A DNA stretch of 64,000 bases from assembly GCA_035578175.1 (NCBI GenBank), contig JAQMRL010000041.1, positions 1,050,501 to 1,114,500 of the forward strand, in the 5' to 3' direction. Under the pieces are notes generated by a model, which did not search any database, was not told where the DNA came from, and saw only the letters and a program-made list of their open reading frames with translations. Source of the stretch: Catonia carolina. Taxonomy: Eukaryota; Arthropoda; Insecta; Hemiptera; Achilidae. Position 1 is the stretch's first letter. Each line of letters opens with the position of its first letter. Positions 54,391 to 64,000 of the stretch are shown here, piece after piece. The position numbers were made by a program, and so were the translations under genes.

Positions 54391-54586
54391 AAAAATTTTT
54401 ACAACGTCAGTCTCGTTATTTAATAGCCACACCTCGTATAATAGATCAAAAAAATATAAACAAAAGTTATTTCTTAAATATAAAAATTACAAAACACTGA
54501 ATAAAGGAGTGTAGAAACTGAAGAAGATGTGAAGGAGATTTCTTCTTCCGATTTTTTTTCTTCTTTATAATTTGTTTTCCGCCTTT

Positions 54587-55177
54587 GAGTAAACGCGCAC
54601 TACTGTGACCACGGGTACGATCACGACGTTTGGCCGCAAACGACCAGGAATATGTATATATACATTGACTAGGCCGTGTCCTAGCTGCATCTGTTTCTCC
54701 GTGTCCTAGCTGCAATTCTGTTTTGTAAATTAGGTTTATTAATTAATTTAAAATGGATTTTGATACAGAAATATTTATTTTAAAAGTTAAGCAAAGGCCA
54801 GCTTTATGGGAAATGTCTTCGGACGAATTTTCTGACTGGAAATTAAAAAAAGAAAATGTGGGAAGAAATTGTTATGATATTTCGTGGAACCGACGGCACA
54901 GAATTAAATACATTTTTATATAGTCGAAATTCACAAAAAGAGTAACGAACATTCCTTTCGTGGAACGAGATCGTAAAATAGAAAGAACGGAGTATTTTCT
55001 TTCTGCTTTTTCACACGACTATAAAAGTAAACAGAAAAAATTTCAAACAAAAGTTTGAGAAAAGTGAGGTACGGTCAGGAATTTCTGGCCGCTCCGGTAA
55101 AACGGATTTCTGGCCCTAATACTACTGGTTACGACCGTCGTGGTCGTGGCCGTGGTCATACGAATGCGCATTTACCC
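54587..55177 (+). mobile_element. PIF/Harbinger-like element (591 bp)
   Basis: Left end GAGTAAACGCGCACTACTGT, GACCACGGGTACGATCACGA; complement of the right end GGGTAAATGCGCATTCGTAT, GACCACGGCCACGACCACGA. These form an imperfect inverted repeat of about 50 bp, GC-rich against the AT background. The flanks (TTT left, TAA right) do not give a clean 3-bp TSD. The interior holds a reading frame with a MADF-like N-terminus (54753), a domain that accompanies PIF/Harbinger transposons. It is too short to encode a transposase. Confidence 0.55.
54753..55058 (+). pseudogene. MADF/Myb-like DNA-binding ORF of the Harbinger-like element
   Basis: The ATG at 54753 opens a frame of 56 codons to a TAG at 54921, then the same frame continues 44 codons to TGA at 55056. 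The start reads MDFDTEIFILKVKQRPALWE, then SDEFSDWKLKKENVGRNCYD. The pattern (hydrophobic)LV..RPxLW followed by acidic residues, YxD(R/W)..K and a later conserved block is that of a MADF domain, which binds DNA and occurs as the partner ORF of PIF/Harbinger transposases. The internal TAG and short length indicate a remnant. The family call is by motif only. Confidence 0.5.
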
Positions 55178-55182
55178 TAAGA

Positions 55183-55254
55183 TGCACATTAATGCTAATA
55201 CAGACGATGAAGTGTGATGAGAAAATGCTATACCTGACTCAAACCCGGGACGAG
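55183..55254 (-). mobile_element. tRNA-SINE fragment (F1/F2-like)
   Basis: In reverse: GTCCCGGGTTTGAGTC (B-box region), GGTATAGCATTTTCTCATC, CACTTCATCGTCTGTATTAGC. It retains part of the head and half of the body. Diverged. Confidence 0.6.
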
Positions 55255-55259
55255 ATGTT

Positions 55260-56590
55260 TGTGATGAAAATGGGAGAGGTTAGAAATAAATTCTGAATGA
55301 AAAGATAATACAACAAATCTCAACGAGAAACGTTCAGGAAAAAAGAACGAATTTAATGAAAAAATTAAAATGGCTTTGGAATGTCAAAAATAGCAATGTA
55401 AAATAGAAAACATGAACGATAGAAAAATATCATTAGCATGGTCCTTAGTAAGCCATTGCGATAAAAAACAATGAAGAAAATACAGTTCTCCTGTGTTTGT
55501 CTATACTTTTGTTCAGGCTAAATTAAGTAACTTCTAAAAATATTTGATTTGGTTTTGAGGGAAGACTGTAGTTAGTATCCCGCCAAAGTTAAATTTGCTA
55601 TTTTCAGGTACATTTTTCATAGGATTGGTAAAAGATATGGAAATGAAAATTTACACACTATATGTGTCGGTTTTCTTCTCGGGCTACTGACATTTTTTGA
55701 ATTTAATCTTTGGACCATATCATTTTTTTTTTAAATGACGAATAACATAAAACGTTTTAAAATTGGTTTCTACGTGATTTTCGTACTAATAATTTTTGGA
55801 GCACTTGAGGAAGTCATAAAAATTTCGGTATATTGTGACTATGCAAGATAATTAACTAGTAAAAATTTCAGCCCGGTAGGTTTATTGGTTTCTGAGAAAA
55901 ATGTACCTTAATGTTAATAATCTAAATTTACAGGAAAAGGTAAGAAACAAGAAGGCACAAATCAAAACAAGATGTACACAAAAAATTAAAGTTCCTATCA
56001 AGAGTTGTTTAGAAAGCTGAACCAACAGCTGAGAATATTAAAAACCGTGATGCAGATATTTTAAGAACTAGAATTCTCTTTGCACTAAAACGAGCAGTAT
56101 AAAATTATGTAAAATATTCATTCTTCGTAACATGATAATTTTTCTGTGTGAAACCTTCATTTTTTCATATAACTAAATATTTTTTTGATGTAATTTAATG
56201 TTTTTCTGGACGATCTATGCCTAAACTATGAAAAAACATAAAAAACCAAAAATCGAAATGTTTAGTTTAAACCATCGTGCAATTTCCCCTTTCAATTAAT
56301 GGATAATTTGAGTACCGAAGTACCAAAGCAGGTTTAGAGGCATAATTTGTGTAAATTAACCAATCTCTGTCAATGAATATGCAGAACAAATAGCCGTTGG
56401 GGAGGTTTCTTGTAGTACGCTACGTAACCTGTTAGCGATACGTGAAAATAACGTATGACAAAACTGTTTGCCTTAACGATTTATAATTAATAGACCTATA
56501 AAGTAGTCTATGTTTATCCACTAGGATTTCATACAAAATTTCGTAAAACAGGCACTAAAAATAAATTTAATAAACTGACTTGACACCAGT
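55260..56590. other. no recognised feature, 1.3 kb
   Basis: AT-rich sequence. Nothing is recognised on either strand. Confidence 0.4.
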
Positions 56591-56594
56591 ATCT

Positions 56595-56965
56595 TTTAGG
56601 TTTTGTTTTTTACATCAGTCTCTCGACTGGTTTGATACAGTTCTCCAAGCTGTTCTATCTTGCTCACGTCGTTTCATATCTACATACCTGTAACACCCTA
56701 CATCTTTTGTAATGTGTTTAAAATATTCTAACCTTTGCCTCCCTTTAAAACTCACACCCTCATTTTTACCCTATGTTATTAATAGAGCAATACCTGGATG
56801 TCTTAAAATATGCCGCATTAGCTTATCCCTTTTTTCTGGTAAGATGTTTCCTTATATACATCTTTTTCATCCACTCGTCTAAAGAATCTCTAAATTACTT
56901 ATTTTGTCCACCCACCTAGTCTTCAACATTGTCCTATAACATTAAATTTCCTATAACACACGCGA
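56595..56965 (-). pseudogene. LINE 3' end, copy 2
   Basis: Same family as 32500-32830. Minus-strand blocks: VEDWVGGQNK, DEWMKKMYIRKHLTRKKG, AYFKTSRYCSINN, then CRVLQVCRYETT and NSLENCIKPVERLM before the 3' tail. It retains the more C-terminal region missing from copy 1. Several stops. Confidence 0.75.
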
Positions 56966-57135
56966 GCGCGTTGCACGCGCGCGCGCACACACACACACAC
57001 CAATCGCTAAAACATGTTTTTGGGGTTCACGGGGTCTGAAAACGTGTACATCCGGTGAAAACTCGATTTCGAAAAATCGACATGAAAACAGTACTTTCCT
57101 TCCTATATATTCATATAGGCAAGAGAAAGTAAAAA
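56958..57135 (-). mobile_element. R2 left-end fragment with CG-rich dinucleotide tract
   Basis: A GCGAGCGCGTTGCACGCGCG tract merging into (CA)n (56958-57001) is followed by CAATCGCTAAAACATGTTTT, GGGGTCTGAAAACGTGTACA, CATGAAAACAGTAC and ATATAGGCAAGAGAAAGT. The rest of R2 is absent; the fragment begins in the CA tract. Confidence 0.7.
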
Positions 57136-57154
57136 TTTTCTGTTGAATATTTTT

Positions 57155-57425
57155 ATTATTGTTTAGGTCTTCAGCCGAAAGGTGTTGTTTAGGTCTTCAG
57201 CCGAGGAATGCCGTGATTAACCACCACCTTTCCACTGAGTAAAATATTATGCTTAGCAGCATGCCAGGCCCTATGATAAGCAACTATATTACACCCTCCA
57301 AATGACACCTTCACTTCATTCACCACAGGGTCTGAATGTATAATGAAATTCATTACTCTCAGAGGAGATAACTTTGACTTGTGTTTCTTAGATTTCTACC
57401 TCTTCTGTTCTTCTTAAATAATTCT
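57155..57425 (-). mobile_element. R1 retroposon, copy 9 (rearranged)
   Basis: In reverse, with the 3' end duplicated in tandem (GTTTAGGTCTTCAGCCGA at about 57161 and again near 57187) and part of the 3' region deleted, then the usual AGGCCCTATGATAAGC, TTCATTCACCACAGGGTCTG and AGAGGAGATAACTTTGAC. The 5' 100 bp is missing. Confidence 0.75.
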
Positions 57426-57429
57426 ATAA

Positions 57430-58055
57430 AAAATAATATTTACAGTCATTTACTAAAAATTTTTTACAGTCTTTTTCATAAAAAGTTCAGACATAAAAGA
57501 CATCTACAATAAAAAATTTAAAAAAAATGTATATAAAACTCATTATACACAAACTAAGAATATCCGTGATAAACATATTTAAAAAATATTATTTTAAATG
57601 GAATACTTTATTACAAAAAGTATATTTTAAAATGTTAGCAGCTCCTATCTAGCAAATTCTTAATCATCATAAAAAAACGCATAAAAAACTTTATACAAGT
57701 ATATATTTTACAAATGCGGAAGCCCTTATCATCCCTCTTACTCGACTCTTCGCTAACCTAACTTTTTACTCTTACTTCCTGATCATCAAGAGAGCTGAAA
57801 TTCGAAACGTTTGTTTCACAGTAGTTAAACAGAAAGACTGAATAATTTGCACTTCGAGCTCATGCGCTCTACGTATAAAATGTGGGTATACTAATGTAAT
57901 ACATATTCATGCTTATTTCAGGGGATTTCGGAATCTGATCTTTTACGGATAGCAAAAATTCCTTTTAGACGTAAAACAAGTTTCCATTAACGTATAAATT
58001 ACGTACATTTATTACAGTTATACTTACTAGTAAATTACAATAATGCAATAATAAA
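57430..58055. other. no recognised feature
   Basis: AT-rich sequence. Nothing is recognised. Confidence 0.4.
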
Positions 58056-58057
58056 CT

Positions 58058-58336
58058 GTTATTTAGGTCATCAGCCGAAAGGCTGGCCTGAACCTCTAGA
58101 GGCTTTACTAAGTAAACCGAAGCGAAGTGAAGTGGTGGTTTACCATTGTCTTCCTCACTGAGTGACAAAATTAAGCTTATCAGCATGTCACGCCCCGTGG
58201 AAAGCATCTACTTTCCACCCTGCAAATGGCATCTTCACTTCATTCATCACTGGGTCTGGTTGTATAATGAAATGTATTACTTTCTGAGGAGATAAGTCTG
58301 ACTAGGTTCTTTTATACCTCTACCTCTTCAGTTATT
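58058..58336 (-). mobile_element. R1 retroposon, copy 10 (5'-truncated)
   Basis: In reverse from GTTATTTAGGTCATCAGCCG to CCTCTTCAGTTATT. It ends where copy 11 starts in the opposite direction. The LSEEDNGKPP and SVYLVKPLEVQASLSADDLN peptide blocks are readable within the minus frame 57965-58207. Confidence 0.8.
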
Positions 58337-58733
58337 ACCTAGAACGGGCAGTTGAAGCGTTAAATTACTTACACTTGATCTGCTAGTTCCAGGGCTACAA
58401 AAAAATAGTTCTGTTCCTTATCACATGGCCAGCCAATTATAAAAAATGACTGAAGCATTTTAAGAACAGAAGAGGTGGAGGTGTAGTAGACGCTAGTCAG
58501 AATTATCTCCCGTAAGAGTAATGCATTTCATTGTACAATCAATCCTGTGGTACATGAAGTGAACGTGTCATTTGCAGGGTGGAAGGTAGGTGTTTTTCGG
58601 AAGGTCTGGCATGCTGATAAGCATACTTTTTCACTCAGTGAGGAAGGATTTTGTAAACCACCTCACTCTTCGTTTTACTTAGTAAAGCCTTTAGAGGTTC
58701 AAACCAGCCTTTTGGTTGATGACCTAAACAACT
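58337..58733 (+). mobile_element. R1 retroposon, copy 11
   Basis: Full length from AGAACGGGCAGTTGAAGCG to GATGACCTAAACAAC. It carries an open frame (58547-58753, 68 codons) with VNVSFAGWKVGVFRK, HADKHTFSLSEEGFCKPP and SSFYLVKPLEVQTSLLVDDL. It lies head to head with copy 10. Confidence 0.8.
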
Positions 58734-58868
58734 GTCTGCCTTGGGCAAAATGATAGACTAAATTTTATTAAACGTATTTTCAAAACTTAGACTTAATTAA
58801 ACATAACTAATAAAATATCGTTATTTACAACAAAAAAAATGTATTTCCTTATTTATTACCTTAAGCAC

Positions 58869-59039
58869 CACTACGCCCGTTGGCGTAGTGGTTAGCGCAA
58901 CTGGCTTCTACGCCGAGGTTCTAGAATCGATTCCCGGTCAGGTCTGACATTTTTTTCATCACTCATTTTCATGCATTATCATTCTCCACCGTCTGCATCA
59001 GCAGAAATTGCAAAAGAGTCAGACGTAAAACCAAAAAAA
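58869..59039 (+). mobile_element. tRNA-derived SINE, family F2, full length
   Basis: A box TGGCGTAGTGG at 58881-58891, then TTAGCGCAACTGGCTTCTAC, B box GGTTCTAGAATC at 58917-58928, then GGTCTGACATTTTTTTCATC. The 3' body (CATTCTCCACCGTCTGCATC, GCAGAAATTGC, AGACGTAAAACC) is related to F1, so F1 and F2 share a tail but differ in the head. Short A-rich tail. No TSD seen. Confidence 0.85.
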
Positions 59040-59213
59040 GTGTCCATTCGGAGAATATGTTATAACAACGTACGCATAACCGGTTTATAACCACTAACTC
59101 AAATAAACTATGGGTGAATTCACGAACTGTTTGACTCGCTTTACAATCTGTTTACTACTGGCTGACTGACAAGTATAATGTTTTTAAAGTAGAGCAGAAA
59201 TGTTAAATTAATC

Positions 59214-59785
59214 CTACTGAAACCAACATTCTCGTTCAAGAAAAACATTGCAATAAACTAATGGATAAACCACAATATACCGTAATATCCACAGTTCTGT
59301 CAAAAATAGAGGCCCGATTACACACGTCTCCGAGATATCGCACAATAAACACCAATTTTGTGTTCGTTTCATAACCGTAGATAAAACCGTGAGGATCATC
59401 AGTGCTTTATATTTGGTAGTCTTGACTGTTGACACAACCATCCAAATGAAACCACACCTCATCACCAAAGTAAATATGATCCAACTCCTCAATACCTTTA
59501 CACCGACAAGGGAACGAAACCAATGAAAACACGTTTTCCGTGGTCTTCATCTTACATTTTATGTACGACACCGACGCGTTAACCTATCCAATGTAATTTT
59601 ATAGTAGTCCTGAAAGCAGTAGATAATGAAATCCCAGCCGGTGAAGATAACTTTGTAAGTGATTTTCTTTGAGAGCGAATCAAACGTTGTTTTAAATCCT
59701 CCAGTACTTCCTCGGTTATCAGCGATGATCGACGTGTGCTTTTGTGAACTTATGCACTCCATAGCCTCATGAAATTTATTTAATA
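59214..59785 (-). pseudogene. Tc3-like transposase, N-terminal to central part
   Basis: On the minus strand: TRRSSLITEEVLEDLKQRLI, RSQRKSLTKLSSPAGISLST (N-terminal helix-turn-helix, about 59630-59740), then VVHKM and DEDH, a gap, YFGDEVWFHLDGCVNSQDY (first catalytic Asp region, about 59425-59490), frames with KLVFIVRYLGDVCNRASIF / ISETCVIGPLFLTELWI, and then it ends. The second and third Asp regions are missing. Complementary to the C-terminal remnant at 21767-22290, but not necessarily the same subfamily. Confidence 0.7.
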
Positions 59786-59849
59786 ATACAAGATTTTCGA
59801 CGTATTTGATATAGTAAAATTGAGAAATGTTTACTGACACTAGCATTTT

Positions 59850-60627
59850 ACTCGTTAGTAAGATTTATAAGCGACAAATTTTCAAGAATAAAAGAGAGTT
59901 TGTCTTTTTAAACGAAATCGTTGACCTAATAGAGACAAATGGATACTGGAATAGCACTGGTGCACAAGACTACCATTTTAATTGTTGTAAACTGTTAACA
60001 TTGAATACAGTGTTTATATCTGGTATGAATGGAGACATGAAATTTACCTATGCGTTACATCTATCTTCTTAATCTAACGGGTTTGTCTTTCTTGAAGTAC
60101 CAGTTAGTATAATATAAGGAAAGCTACAAGTTAGTCTTAGTTATAATACATCGTGTTTATTTTTATCCATTGTCTGAATCTTTATAGAATAGTATAGAAA
60201 GTGTCATTATTAAAATGTTAAGATTTATTTGCATGTTTATTTCTCTCAAATAATAATCTACTATCGTAAGTATTTAAAGGAGCCACCATCTTAACGAGTG
60301 GAACAGTTTAGATTGTGAAATACTCGTAGTACAATCAATTTTGTTCACATGTGTAAAACACGTTCCGCTGGTGGTTAGGATTAGAGTGGTATTTGTTTTG
60401 CTTGCTATCTTGTGTACACTGTAAGTAAAGGTTCATTCAAAATATATTTTGATTAACATAGTGGACCCGTGCGAATAAATTCGCACAATGTTCTTAGGCT
60501 TCAAACCCCTATCATTAAATAAATTATTTAAGTAAAAATAAACTTAACCGTTCTTAGAAGAACGGTGAGTAACGACTAAAGCACAGCAATGCGATAGTTT
60601 TGTCGTGAAGAGAACGGTTTTAAATTA
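59850..60627. other. no recognised gene; two small hairpins
   Basis: The 81-codon plus frame at 59827-60072 has no motif. Perfect small stems GTGCGAA-TAAA-TTCGCAC (60469-60486) and ACCGTTCTT-AG-AAGAACGGT (60547-60566) lie close together. Confidence 0.4.
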
Positions 60628-61401
60628 AAAAATCTGGTGTGAAACACACAACTTTCTCTTGCCAATGCAAATAATTAACAATAAACCTAACATTATTTAT
60701 AAAACATTAGAAATAAACAAAGAACTAACTTTAATAACATAACTAATTTTAATCATGAGTGAAAGACGCAAAATGAAAATTTACCTCAGTTTGGCTTAAA
60801 AATACGGAAAATCGCTCTTTCGCGTTAAACTATGGTCTGTACGGAAAAATGCTCTTAATAAAAGTTGTAGATCTTTTAATTTCCTATGAATTTGAAATAA
60901 AAACTTTTGTCGTAAAATGCATAATAAGGCCAAAATTTAAAAAAAAATCGATTTTCCACACGTTTTCGTGAGAAAAACAGAAAATCGCTAATTACCGCTA
61001 AATTAAGCGTTATACAAAAACATGTTTGAAATAAAAGTTGTAGAATTTTTAATTTTCTACAACTTTTGTTATATAAAGTTTTGCGCTAAAATGCATATTA
61101 AAGCCGTAATCTTTAAAAAAAAACAGCGTTTTAACGTGAAAACAGCCTCACCAAGAATTTCAGCAAACATGGCGCCTACCCTATCTTGTAGAGAATAAAA
61201 AATTGAATAAACCAGGCGATTTTTAAAAAATCGTAGGACCAGTTTTTGAGAAAATCGCAAAAAAGTGAAAAATTACACGAATAAACTACTACTTCCGGTT
61301 GACCGATTTTGATAAAAATGTTCATGTCGGGTCCGGTAGTGGTATGTAACTTAAGTTTCAAGTTTCAAGTTCGTACAATGTTCCGTTCTTGAGATATTCT
61401 G

Positions 61402-61437
<36 letters not shown>

Positions 61438-61518
61438 GGTGAAAACTCGATTTCGAAAATCGACATGAAAACAATACTTTCCTTCCTATATATTCATATA
61501 GGCAAGTGAAAGTAAAAA
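60628..61518 (-). mobile_element. R2 element, full length
   Basis: Best-preserved R2 together with 47619-48598. Starts AAATCTGGTGTGAAACACAC with AACTTTCTCTTGCC at about 60651 and ends ATATAGGCAAGTGAAAGT at 61518. Internal units with TAAAAGTTGTAGATC and TAAAAGTTGTAGAATTT are present, then GCCTACCCTATCTTGTAGAG, AAAATCGCAAAAAAGTGAAA, TACTTCCGGTTGACCGATTT, TTAAGTTTCAAGTTTCAAGT, a (CA)n tract (61404-61436) and CGATTTCGAAAATCGACATG. No coding capacity. Confidence 0.8.
61404..61436 (+). repeat. (CA)n microsatellite inside R2
   Basis: About 16 CA units at the R2 dinucleotide site. The adjacent R2 block (TGTTTT..GGGGTCTGAAAACGTG) is missing, so the tract may have mediated a deletion. Confidence 0.9.
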
Positions 61519-61519
61519 A

Positions 61520-62938
61520 CGTTGACACAATGTCTAATACCGACTAAGTTTGTTGTGAGATGCCGCAAATCCTGTATTCTCATGAAATATAGGTAAGGAG
61601 GTGGTAAATATGGGTGTACCACAATACATTACGCTTTATTACCGCTGCGTCGTAAACAAAATTCACTCTTTTTCATTCCGTAAAATGAAACTCATATTAG
61701 CATGAATTCCAATATTAGAACTTTTGGGCAAATCGGGAAAGAATACTCTTAAAAACCATGTAAAAATTATAAAAATTCGTTCAGTAGAACCCTTTATTAG
61801 GAGTTAATAAAATTTCCATTTAAAATACATTGGAAGTAATTTTGCCTTATAAATATATGGATTGTAGTGTTTTATTCGTAGTTAACTTTAGCCTAAGCTT
61901 TTATCTTTGTAATAACATTATTAGATATAATTTACTTTAAGTTAGTAAATTATAATTTGTTGAAATTTTTAGGTTATTTATAAATAGTTTTTATAAGTTT
62001 AAAAGTGATTTGTTTATAATTTATCGCAACACGATCCCGATAGAACCTTGGCTTAATTATTAAAATATTTAAAAATTGTTTTTTTGAAAATAAATCATTA
62101 ACTTATTTTTTTTAATTCTTCCCTTTAATTTCAGTGTAGATTGTTGTTATAATTCCCTGTTTTTTTTTTTTTTTTTTTAATAAACTATAGATTATTATAT
62201 TTTATGATTTGTTACATATATATAATATAAATGAAAGTTTTTAAGTTATGTTCCAACGAAGCTATAAATTAGGAGTGGTTTTATTTTTTTAACGTAACGA
62301 GGATACTGTTGTGAAATTTTTAACGGGAAATATACAAATGTTCTGGGTTGTCAAGGTATAGATAAAGCATGTATACGCTAATGACAAACCTTAGTAAAGG
62401 ATTACAAAAAGTGGGGCTTGTTCATTGAATCGCCTAGAGGCATAAATCTAATGAATGGATAAAATATGGTAAAAATATATACTGCCATAAACTGATGTGG
62501 TAAAACAAACTTTTGTTTCGTTTTTATTTATTTTTTCTTGTTTTCATATATTTAGTAAAAATAAATTGTAAAAAAAATTTATTACAGATCAGCTAAAAAA
62601 AACAGGTCACTGGTAAAAAAAATTGTCAGCAAACCGTACTAACTTGAAGTTGTCAAATTTTTACTCATTTTAAAATCGATTTTGATGCTGTATTCATAAT
62701 TTCTTTTAGGCTCCCTCATTTTCCCTTATAGTGAACTGGTTCCACCACGAAAAAATAGAAGGAAGCGGTTGACCTTAGCTAGATTTGAAAGAAATGTTTT
62801 TGGACAGTATGTGAAAACTTTACATTTTTGATTTATCGGGAAGAAAAACTACACCTATTGGATTCGTCAAATCGAAAAACTATTAAACCAACTTCAGACT
62901 TCAATAAATCTCATAATCTAACTACAATCACTGTGATA
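61520..62938. other. no recognised feature, 1.4 kb
   Basis: Very AT-rich, with a run of about 20 T at 62160-62179. No gene or family repeat is recognised. Confidence 0.4.
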
Positions 62939-62939
62939 T

Positions 62940-63520
62940 TGTAACACCTGAACGTAGGTTCTTTCGGGATCAGGGTAAACTAAATAATAAACACTTTTTT
63001 TTAACCTATTACAATTATTTATTACACAATTAATTATTAAACTCGGCCTACTAACAAATAAAATTAGGTTACTTCACTTAAATTACAAAATTTAACTAAC
63101 TATAACAGTGGTTTTACATTTAATTATAGCTTCTGACGTACAACCAATTGCAGTACGAAGACCATTTTCTAACGTACTTGTTACAATCTATGCAAACGCT
63201 TGCTAAAAACACTCACTCACTCATAATCGGGTCGCAACTTGAACTGAAATAAAAAGGTTTACCACCTTTATATACGTTTGGTTTTTGGCGTTTCTAGAAC
63301 GTCGTAGATTTAGTACATAATAATCCACAATAGTAGATCTGTTTACGCTTTTACCAGATCAATCCAGAACATAATAAAAATTATCAATTACTGGGACAAC
63401 AAAGACCCACTGCCTCTTTTTCAAGACTTCCCATTCAAAGCTTCTCATTCATTGCAATTCACTATCTTTGCTCAACACACTCCACCCCGATACAGTACGC
63501 AAATCTTATAATAAACATGT
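62940..63520 (-). mobile_element. R3 LTR-like repeat
   Basis: Plus-strand left end TGTAACACCTGAACGTAGGT then TTCTTTCGGGATCAGGGTA; right part CATTCATTGCAATTCACTAT and CACACTCCACCCCGATACAG, colinear with 28010-28640. The minus strand has a TATATAAAGG box at about 63268-63277, as in the copy at 39604. The right boundary is uncertain. Confidence 0.5.
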
Positions 63521-63622
63521 GTTTGACCGAATCAAGATGCAAATTACTGTGAGTACTGATATTTAAATAACGATGACCTGGTGTTTGAAATAGAGGCACC
63601 AAATTGACATTCCTGGGACATG

Positions 63623-64000
63623 TGTTGTTTAAATCAGCCAAAGGCTGGTTTAAATTCTAGAGGTTTTACTAAGTAAAAAGAGGAGTAATATGGTTTACCA
63701 TTGTCTTCCTTAATGTGTAGAAAATTATGCTTATCAGCATTTCAGGCCCTCTGAAAAGCATCTTCTTTCTGTCTTCCAAATAACTCCTTCATTTCATTCA
63801 CTATAGAATCTGGCTGTATAATTGAATTTATCACTTTCAGAGGAGATAACTTTGACTAGTGTTCTTGTTTACACCTCTGCCTCTTCTGTTTTTAAATTCT
63901 TCAGTCATATAATTGGCTGACCGTGTGATAAAAAACAAAACTATTTTTTGTAGCCCTGGAACTAGTAGATCGAATGCAAATAATTTAATACTCCACCTGC
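63623..64000 (-). mobile_element. R1 retroposon, copy 12 (runs to window end)
   Basis: In reverse from GTTGTTTAAATCAGCC to CTCCACCTGC at 64000, so it is nearly complete. Landmarks: AAGGCTGGTTTAAATTCTAG, CAGGCCCTCTGAAAAGCATC, AGAGGAGATAACTTTGACTA and GTAGCCCTGGAACTAGTAGA. The 5' TSD would lie just outside the window. Confidence 0.85.

Larger units (their letters stand above)
53507..54436. mobile_element. mariner family A, palindromic derivative (A3)
   Basis: Inverted termini CGAGGTGTGGCAATTAAAAA (left) and the complement of CGTTATTTAATAGCCACACC (right). Right flank TA (54437-54438); the left flank is TT, a likely mutated TA. The long arm (53507-54179) encodes transposase on the minus strand from the first catalytic motif to the end; the short arm (54180-54436) encodes the C-terminus on the plus strand from YLFPKVK. 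The junction is GTTATTAT|CTTGTACC at 54179/54180. Allowing for reversal, this equals the A2 junction (GGTAGAAG|ATAATAAC). At 930 bp it is the least disturbed example. Confidence 0.85.

Noticed and set aside
1..64000. Bacterial features (operons, Shine-Dalgarno sites, CRISPR, phage genes)
   Set aside because: Coding density, transposon types, SINEs and microsatellites all indicate a eukaryotic nuclear genome; no direct-repeat/spacer array is present.

Overview
This window looks like AT-rich nuclear DNA from an arthropod, probably an insect and possibly a hemipteran (low confidence). It is full of decayed transposable elements: mariner/Tc1-like transposases, tRNA-derived SINEs, LINE reverse-transcriptase remnants, MITE-like elements and microsatellites. 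I recognise no intact host gene and see no long ORF, operon, tRNA gene, rRNA or CRISPR array. The longest open frames (up to about 125 codons) are transposase pieces, antisense shadows of them, or chance frames. The organism call rests on the element types and is inference.

Layout. 0-6 kb: a 1.1-kb long inverted repeat, two direct copies of a 0.4-kb retroposon (called R1 here) with target-site duplications (TSDs), then a 2.07-kb palindromic mariner (family B) split by a nested 1.3-kb inverted-repeat element. 7-20 kb: half and palindromic copies of mariner family A, copies of a 0.9-kb inverted-repeat family (R2), LINE C-terminal fragments, further R1 copies and a Tc3-like transposase with an internal deletion. 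20-24 kb: a full-length tRNA-SINE with a 13-bp TSD, an LTR-like repeat (R3), a second Tc3-like pseudogene and a LINE tail. 24-28 kb: the most repeat-poor stretch. 28-41 kb: R3, R2, a pogo-like MITE and several LINE reverse-transcriptase pieces. 41-51 kb: a Merlin transposase pseudogene, an R1 copy with a twin-priming inversion, R2 with R1 nested inside it, a 260-bp-period satellite and a second palindromic mariner B. 52-64 kb: a hairpin-bearing SINE, a second palindromic mariner A, a Harbinger-like element with a MADF-type reading frame, a LINE tail, more R1/R2, a Tc3-like transposase fragment and R3.

How the parts relate. Insertion order can be read directly: R1 lies inside R2 with an 11-bp TSD, a SINE lies inside LINE DNA with a 12-bp TSD, and the 1.3-kb element lies inside mariner B. 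R1 and the SINEs carry retroposition hallmarks (A-rich or (AAC)n tails, variable TSDs, 5' truncation, a 5' inversion) and were presumably moved by LINE machinery; the LINE remnants seen here are dead.

Most striking: both mariner families exist as rearranged elements in which two transposase 3' parts face outward from a head-to-head junction. In family A the same junction is present in two distant copies lying in opposite orientation, so the rearranged form itself appears to have been mobilised.
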